This document shows positions 58,138 to 64,000 of a stretch of 64,000 nt of DNA, piece after piece. The translations under genes and the position numbers were made by a program. Within the stretch, counting starts at the first letter, position 1; every line of letters starts with the position of its first letter. Source of the DNA: Notospermus geniculatus (Eukaryota; Nemertea; Pilidiophora; Heteronemertea; Lineidae); the NCBI GenBank assembly GCA_002633025.1, contig NMRB01000806.1, positions 82,018 to 146,017 on the forward strand, given 5' to 3'. The notes below the pieces were generated by a model. The model saw only the letters and a program-made list of their open reading frames with translations. It made no database searches and had not been told where the DNA came from.

Positions 58138-58593
58138 TAAGAGCAACGCCAGTGTGAGTCCGCTTGTAAATGTAGAGGATTATTCGTCGACATGTGGCGC
58201 GTAGAATCAGATGCATTTTTTGGTTTTCGTGAAGATTTAATAATTAATAATAATCATTATTAATTATTAAAGGAATCCTTGTCCACCAATTTTTAAGCCC
58301 ATTCATGCCATTTCCCACGTGTTCATATATGCATCTGTGTACAACGTATCATGGTCTTTCCTGATGGTACTCATGCCGATAAACGCCATGGGTCCGGAGG
58401 ACCCAAAGTATCCTCCACGGTAGAACCAAGTAGAACCCATTGCCGTGGAATATTTTTGATAGTAGGTCCGTCTTCCTCGCAGTGAGTTTGCTGTGCCCAT
58501 GTTACTTCCCTGTACACATAGGTTTGCACCCACGGTACAGGACGATTTTAACCGTGTGTATACTTAGTGGTGTACATATAGAATGCGATAATA

Positions 58594-58721
58594 GGGAGTT
58601 TTCGCAAAGCCCCCGAAACGCCAACGCGAACGTCTATCCTTTTGTTCGGTGCTCTCTTCTTGGCATAGAACAATGGGTTTGGCGTTCGCGTTGGCGTTTC
58701 GGGGACTGTGCGAAAACTCAC
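58594..58721. mobile_element. TA-flanked MITE, 128 bp
   Basis: Arms of about 39 bp are inverted copies with few mismatches (GGGAGTTTTCGCAAAGCCCC and GTGAGTTTTCGCACAGTCCC, both then CGAAACGCCAACGCGAACG). TA lies outside both ends (58592-58593 and 58722-58723). Confidence 0.85.
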
Positions 58722-58724
58722 TAT

Positions 58725-59062
58725 TCGGTCGGCCCGCGAAACTTGTTCGAACGGAAAATCGTTGACAATCCGCGTTCTAGGCCTAGTTAAGTTGATTACG
58801 CATCTCTCCGTACAACACCGTGTCAATTCAAATGAATTTTCTGCACACTAGCCTTCCTTGTAGCGAGTAAGCCCTGCACGAAGAAGAAATGTGACACGAT
58901 GGTCGTTCTCGCAACCAATGAAAGCAGACGAGTAGGCCCGAGCACTAATGAAATTGACTGGACCACTATTCTCTCGGATGACGGGTTGATCAATAATTAC
59001 CCTGAACCTGAATATTCAACGATTTTCCATTCGAACAAGTTTCGCGGGCCGACCGATTATGA
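58725..59062. mobile_element. MITE with 40-bp inverted ends, 338 bp
   Basis: TCGGTCGGCCCGCGAAACTT near 58726 is inverted near 59062 (ending GCGGGCCGACCGA). Similarity covers about 40 bases through GGAAAATCGTTGA with one or two mismatches. It directly abuts the preceding MITE. Confidence 0.75.
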
Positions 59063-59169
59063 CATACTATACAGTATGTTGATAATGCGCGTTTCCACTT
59101 GATTCATGTATGATTACACTTTAATATTGCGAACCTTTAACCACGGATCACTGACAATTTGCGCATCTT

Positions 59170-59300
59170 ACTGGGGATCTAATCAGCGATGTAATCGCGG
59201 ATCTAATCACGGATCTAATCGGAGATGTAATCGCAGATCTAACCGGGGATGCAATCGCGGATCTAATCGGGGATCTAACCGGGGATGTAATGGGGGATCA
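59170..59300 (+). repeat. 12-bp minisatellite
   Basis: About ten units of GGATCTAATCGC with variants (GGATGTAATCGC, GGATCTAACCGG) run in tandem. One frame through it is open and would encode a repeating Ser/Cys-Asn-Arg-Gly tetrad, but there is no sign that it is translated. Confidence 0.85.
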
Positions 59301-59520
59301 GAGACAGGTCGACGGCAGACATGGACATGGCACCTGACGGAGGGAGACACCGCAAGACACATTAAGTAGACACCGCGAGGGACAGGTCGACGCCCGAGAC
59401 AGGGACAGCACACCTGACGAGGGAGACACCGCCAGAGATGGAGAGACACTGACGGCAGAGACATGTGGACCCTGCGAGAGATAGGTCGACGGAGAGGCAG
59501 ACTTGGTACAGGTGACATCT
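59297..59520 (+). repeat. Imperfect minisatellite, unit about 90 bp
   Basis: GACAGGTCGACG, CACCTGACG and AGGGAGACACCGC recur two to three times with drift. The array abuts the 12-bp minisatellite. Confidence 0.55.
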
Positions 59521-59790
59521 GCAAGTGTTTCCCACTGACATGTTTCTCTGTGACGCGTGTCCCCTTTTGTCAAATCGCTGCTTATTCAGTCAGACAATAG
59601 AAGGGGAACACCCACAGATGGGGAACATTTAAAAAGGTTACACCGGTTTGTTGTGAACGGTTAATCATTGAACCAACCACAGAAGCAGTGAACACCAGCA
59701 AAGTGAAACAAGCAATCTGATTGGTGGTACCATCAATGTCGGTGGAGGAGTTCATGACGTCATTCAGCATCCTCCCACCGCAGGGCGTTG

Positions 59791-59831
59791 GGAATACGCA
59801 ACAATAAAACTGTTTATTGTTGCGTTATTCC
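59791..59831. repeat. Perfect hairpin
   Basis: GGAATACGCAACAATAAA and its inverse flank a 4-base loop, apart from one extra T at 59826 on the right side. Confidence 0.8.
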
Positions 59832-60498
59832 TACGGCTTTTTGGATACTTGAACTCTCTGCCTAATGCGTTAGATTCAATCACACCGGTGTGGATGCGGT
59901 TCCCGAAAGCGAACATCAGAAAAACCAAATCAGTGCCATTGCCAGCTTTTCTCGGGGGGGGGGGGGGGGGNGGGGCAAAACTGTGCTTCTTGTCACACTC
60001 CGCCAAATTCTATATGAAGAACACGTTTTCCGCGAGGTCTTGGGCCCCTCAAATTTAGCCTTGGCGGTCCAGTGTTGACTGGGATGTAGGCCTGAACCAA
60101 CCCCCGCGGACATTCAGGTGGAGACTCGGCGCGGAAAAACCAGGACCGCGATGCGTCACTGTCCTCGTGTTATAACTTGATATTTTATCAAATAGGCCTC
60201 TATTGTGAACTGATCTATCAATACATGCCATCTGACAACTGATAAGAGATACCTGTGCATCATGCATAAAGACTGAAAACTCCCCCCTGAACGACTAGTT
60301 TTCCTTCTACCTTGGGTAACTAACGTCACAAAAATTGACATCGTGACAAGTCCACGAGCCGGACTAAGTCCGTCAGCTTCGCTTGGCATGTTGTGGTGAA
60401 AATTTTGGATCAACATCGGAGGGTATCGAACAAGAATGAAGATCAGGAGTTTGTAATAGAATTTGGAAAATGGTTGGATACCATCGATATCGAAATAT

Positions 60499-60815
60499 CA
60501 GGTAGGACATGCTATCCATACGATATTAAAACACCTGGTAGGAGATGCAATCCAGATGACATTAAAATATCTCGTAGGAGATGCAATCCAGATGACGTTA
60601 AAATATCTCGTAGGAGATGTAATCTATGTGGCATTAAAACATCTGGCAGGAGTTGCAATCCAGATGATATTAAGACATCTGGTAGGAGATGCAATCCAGA
60701 TGATATTAAAACATCATCTGCTAGGAGATGCAATCCATATGACATACACCTGGTAGGAGATGCAATCCATATGACATCAAAACATTGGGTAGGAGATACA
60801 ATCCAAGATCGCTCC
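60499..60815 (+). repeat. 36-bp minisatellite with open 12-codon repeat
   Basis: About eight units related to GGTAGGAGATGCAATCCAGA plus TGATATTAAAACATCT run in tandem. The unit is a whole number of codons, and one frame across it (60393-60851) is open, giving a GRRCNPDDIKTS-like repeat. The last units lose phase. No flanking gene is recognised. Confidence 0.85.
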
Positions 60816-61604
60816 CAAGCTCGGACGCAAGGCCTAATGTGTGTGGCCTAGGGAGCGATGCTAAAAGGGAGGACGTGATTTCTTCAGGATGAGGCATATG
60901 GGATCCTATCTGTCCTCACTAGGCCTTGGTGTGTGATGAAGAGTACGCAGTGTAGATTGTCCACACCTTGGGCTTTTTTACTTCAATCTGCCATCGAAAG
61001 TTGACAAACCCCACCACTGACAGAATTACACATCACAGGGCGTGTCAAAAAAGGCTCCCTGATAAACCAGGCCCGTCTACACGATCATACATTTCTTCAA
61101 AACACCATCATACATTTGTATGATGATGTTCAAGTTTGCTGTGGATTTCCGTCTACACAGTCCAACATTCATGGACATTTAGACTGGTACCCGGTGTTCT
61201 GGGCAGCTTGCATTCGAAGACCGGTGAAAGCAAATGATCTAAGCCGGATTCCCGGCTAGTCATTCTACAAAATTGGGTCAGGTGACATTTTGACCAGATG
61301 GAGGCTCCCACAACCCAGGCATGATCTCGTAAATCATGAGTGAATTTCAGAAAAACATACATTTATGCTTGAGATCAAAGTTGGCTTTAGCTCAGGTGAA
61401 TGAAAGAAGGCAAACAGCTTACTGCTGCCTAAAACCCATGCAAGCTAAATGCCTGAACGGTGATACAATTGTTATTTTGCCTACAGGGCTTCCCCGAGCT
61501 AAATATAGACCAGCGGGCGCCATGATGGTTTTATGCATTTGCTTGCGTCTGTCCTAGTACATGTATTTTTAATCAGGACAGTGTTCGGTCTAATGGACAT
61601 TGTA
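60816..61604. other. No recognised gene
   Basis: A small inverted repeat (ATCGCTCCC / GGGAGCGAT) lies at 60808-60860, and a CATCATACATTTGTATGATG palindrome at about 61107-61126. No coding sequence is supported. Confidence 0.4.
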
Positions 61605-62071
61605 CAGCTGTGGGAAAAATTATTAGACCACCTCTGTTATTTCCAGTCATTTCTCATTAAATAGGCTCCACAAAAAGTCTTATTCACCCTTTTGTGCCAC
61701 GTTATATTACAGTGTACAGGACTTCAGTCATAATTATAAGCATTAACTCCGCAAGATGCAACAAATGCTGCTCGAAGAATTTAGCTTTGATTAGAAGCGA
61801 TGTGAAGTGGACTGCTGTCTACACAGTGAATGCATGCAATTCAGGTCCTTCCGTTTAGTCAGAACTTTTGGCAAGGTCCTTCGAGCAGCCCCATTGTTTC
61901 TTCATTAAGGGAAGTCAATTTCTATGTTTGATATTGTCTTGGTGAAGTTACAGCAATTTAACCAACAAAATAAATCAGTAGATACAGAGCAATTGGAGTG
62001 TTTGTGGGACCTATTTTAATGTAAAATGAATGAGTCAACCAGAGGTGGTGTAATAATTTTTTCCAGAGGTG
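61605..62071. mobile_element. Tc1-like MITE, 467 bp
   Basis: The ends are CAGCTGTGGGAAAAATTATT then AGACCACCTCTG on the left, and an inverted CACCTCTGGAAAAAATTATT then ACACCACCTCTG on the right. TA lies outside both ends (61603-61604 and 62072-62073). This type of end is usual for Tc1 relatives. No transposase is present. Confidence 0.78.
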
Positions 62072-62187
62072 TATGATGAACCATGATGGGGAAAGGAAAA
62101 CGTATATAAATTGTCGGGAAAGTTCCTTATTGTTTCAAAATGGATCTTACAATAACCTCGTGAGTGGTGCTGCTGCTGCATTAGTAA

Positions 62188-62314
62188 CAATGGCTAGTAT
62201 TCATAAAAGCTAGCAAATGCTTTTACTTAATATTTGCACAGCAGTGTCCAATGTAAATGTACTACAAAACTTGAAGTAAAAGCATTTGCTATCTTTTATG
62301 AATATCAGCCATTG
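62188..62314. mobile_element. Palindromic MITE, 127 bp
   Basis: Inverted arms of 41 bp with a few mismatches (CAATGGCTAGTATTCATAAA then AGCTAGCAAATGCTTTTACTT) flank a 45-base centre. Confidence 0.8.
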
Positions 62315-62366
62315 ACAGTGACGCCGAATCGGTTAATGTCGTCCTGGGTATAACAGAAATATACCC

Positions 62367-62708
62367 ATGTTCAATGTCGTCCCACAAAACTATACCCTGG
62401 GTAGAGTTCGATCTACAAAAGTATACCGAGGATTGGATACAGCACCTGAAGACGAGATTGTTCTTGCAAATGCCATGACCATACACAAGCATGACAAGTC
62501 GAAAAACATCGCTCTAGCGACAAACACGACAGGCACCATTTTAAAGCTGACCTATCTGCACAAAAAGCCCCCATGCGACGAGCAAGAGAATTACAAACGC
62601 CCTGCAGACACCTCAAACGAAGGCTCAGAACATGATATACCCGACGACGCCAGGAGGGCGCCACCTTATTTGCCTTCGAGCTTTAGAGGTGTCAACATGC
62701 TCTGGTGA
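62367..62708 (+). other. Unassigned frame, 113 codons
   Basis: The frame has a plausible composition (APEDEIVLANAMTIHKHDKS) but no domain that I recognise. It could be an exon remnant or chance. Confidence 0.2.
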
Positions 62709-62749
62709 GCTCCTGCTGAACAATTTTCTGAAAGAAAAAATTTTGACCC

Positions 62750-62826
62750 AGCTGGGAGTCGAACCCGTGCCCTGTTTTATTTGCTCCACCGTCTTACCCG
62801 TTCGGCCATCGAACTTGTTGGAAGAC
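62750..62826 (-). mobile_element. tRNA-derived SINE head
   Basis: On the minus strand GATGGCCGAACGGGTAAGAC resembles an A box/D arm and GCACGGGTTCGACTCCCAGC a B box/T arm. The anticodon arm is broken, so it is not a working tRNA. Confidence 0.5.
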
Positions 62827-62907
62827 TTCTCTTGTTTTCTCTTATTCGTATTATTATTACGTAAGTCGAAGGTCTACGTCTATGACAAACACAAATCATG
62901 TTTCTGT

Positions 62908-62990
62908 CAGCTGGCTCGTTGGCCGAGTGGATAGAGTGGTGGATTACAAATCAGAAGACCGATGGATCAATACCAATAACAATGAATCGC
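62908..62990 (+). mobile_element. tRNA-derived SINE head, degenerate
   Basis: GCTCGTTGGCCGAGTGGATA resembles a tRNA D arm (A box). The later GATGGATCAATACC is a decayed B box. It lies close to, and opposite in strand from, the SINE head at 62750-62826. Confidence 0.45.
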
Positions 62991-63555
62991 GTCCTGGTCC
63001 AAATGGACCTTTGCGAGTTGGTAGAACCGTTGAAAATTTTGCGCATGCGTCCATTTTTTTTAAATATATATATTAAATTAAATTAAGTGCGATCCTATTT
63101 AAAATAATTGAAGCAATCTTACCTGGACTTGTGGCAGATGATATCACTCCTTTGGGTTGTGATAACAGTTTCACCAGGTCGCTTGAGTCAAGAAGTAAAT
63201 ATGTTCACTCCATTGGTTGTGAACCTTCCGCTGAGTGCAACTGAAGTTTAAATGGTGTCTCAACAAGGAGCAGAGAACTGGAATGAAATGGCCAGGGCCA
63301 TTGTGCTCACCTCTGTGACAAGTCTCCATGGTTAAGTGTGAAACTATGACTCTCATGGTGAATGTTGAAGGATCAGTACAGATAAGATAAAGCTGAACAC
63401 ACCAAGAAGTATTTTTATGATCTGATCAGTATTATCAGTCAATGACATAAACTCAGGTGATGGCACCCAGAAGGAGTACAATTTCTGAATACAATGAATA
63501 CAAGTGGTATTTGTGAACAAACTGCTTTCCTGTCTAGGTCACAGATGTCAAAAAT
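62991..63555. other. No recognised gene
   Basis: Nothing is supported in this stretch before the terminal tandem repeat. Confidence 0.4.
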
Positions 63556-63558
63556 TCT

Positions 63559-64000
63559 ATTTTTCAAGATGGCCACCTGGTGGCCACACGTGACGTTCGT
63601 TGGGACTGAAATTTCAGCAGGAATGTACAGGATTATACTTGCATAGATATTTAGACAACACTGAAACATCGTAACATTTACTACCGATGAGATATGGCCA
63701 AAGTCAATTTTTCAAGATGGCAGCTTGGCAGCCATGTTGAACTCCAATTGAACCGAAATTTGGCATATAAGTAGACAGTACCAAGACACATATTTAGGCA
63801 CAGTTAAAGCATCCTAGCTCCCACTATTTATGAGGTGTGGGTCGAAGTCCATTTTTCAAGATGGCTCCCTGGCGGCCATATTTGACGTCGAATCTGACTG
63901 AAATTTACCATATATTTTTATGGTACCTAGATATATATTTTGACAACGTTAAAACATCCTACCTACTCCTATTTATAAAATGTGGGTCAAAGTCCATTTT
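63559..64000 (+). repeat. Tandem repeat, unit about 146 bp, running off the window
   Basis: TTTTTCAAGATGGC begins units near 63560, 63708 and 63852, and the next unit starts at the very end (AAAGTCCATTTT). Each has a TGGCAGCCAT-like palindrome, GACTGAAATTT and TTAAA(A/G)CATC. Units are diverged. The CAAGATGGCCACCTGGTGGC phrase links it to the dispersed repeats at 10727-10815 and 21440-21655. Confidence 0.75.

Noticed and set aside
58440-58790. Frame of 116 codons
   Set aside because: Most of it lies in the TA-flanked MITE at 58594-58721 and its neighbour.
59106-59369. Asn/Arg-rich protein frame
   Set aside because: It is a translation of the 12-bp minisatellite without supporting flanks.
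60499-60815. CRISPR-like array
   Set aside because: The 36-bp units are directly adjacent without unique spacers, and the genome is eukaryotic; it is a minisatellite.

Overview
The window is eukaryotic. There are no operons or bacterial-style genes. Coding sequence is split by GT-AG introns, and the DNA is crowded with animal-type transposable elements: MULE, hAT, CMC/tnp2, PIF/Harbinger-like and Tc1/mariner-like elements, CR1/L2-like LINEs, BEL/Pao, and tRNA-derived SINEs. The mix of protein families (a CARF-like MULE gene, FLYWCH-MULE, SAMD3-like, BEN, spindlin-like Tudor) and the frequent TACATGTA and TAGGCCTA words suggest a marine invertebrate deuterostome such as an echinoderm, hemichordate or cephalochordate. 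Species cannot be named from the sequence. No complete single-copy host gene was recognised; the window reads as a transposon-rich intergenic region.

Layout. 218-9320 is best read as one large DNA transposon with 28-bp inverted ends. It carries a decayed transposase gene on the + strand (1544-4797) and two head-to-tail insertions of a GGGCCTTATTCACGAA-ended element, each flanked by CAG. 9.3-14.3 kb holds weak ORFs, a FLYWCH-MULE pseudogene, a protein-kinase scrap, a small TA-flanked element and a SAMD3-like fragment. 14.6-17.0 kb is a tnp2-type (CMC/CACTA-like) transposase gene broken by what looks like a solo LTR. 17.3-19.0 kb is a BEL/Pao pol fragment, followed by SAMD3-like and hAT fragments. 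21.1-22.1 kb is a 1-kb element whose ends are built from about ten copies of a 16-bp word. 23.8-25.2 kb has hAT, SINE, a perfect 147-bp inverted repeat and another SAMD3-like fragment. 26.6-31.7 kb has a spindlin-like Tudor fragment and a BEN-domain pseudogene. Between the two BEN parts sits a TA-flanked DNA element into which a CR1/L2-like LINE inserted; both insertion scars are still readable.

32.2-33.8 kb carries the C-terminal half of a MULE transposase with a SWIM zinc finger, as an unbroken 398-codon frame. 35.5-36.7 kb has another basic N-terminal scrap and a second BEL/Pao integrase scrap. 40.0-40.8 kb encodes a disordered Pro/Thr-rich protein. 41.4-46.5 kb is the best gene model: a seven-exon MULE-derived gene of the type often named calcium-responsive transcription factor-like, with mostly matching splice phases but at least one frameshift and no SWIM finger. 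47.3-48.3 kb has an intact C2H2-like ORF followed 10 bases later by a small ORF. 50.3-51.8 kb is a LINE endonuclease fragment containing a tandem duplication, one copy of which holds a TTAA-flanked MITE while the other keeps the empty site. 53-62.3 kb is dominated by MITEs and minisatellites, and the right edge runs into a tandem repeat of about 146 bp.

The genes do not form a pathway. They record repeated, nested transposition. One N run of 676 bases and five single Ns, two of them inside poly-G runs, show that some oddities may be assembly effects.
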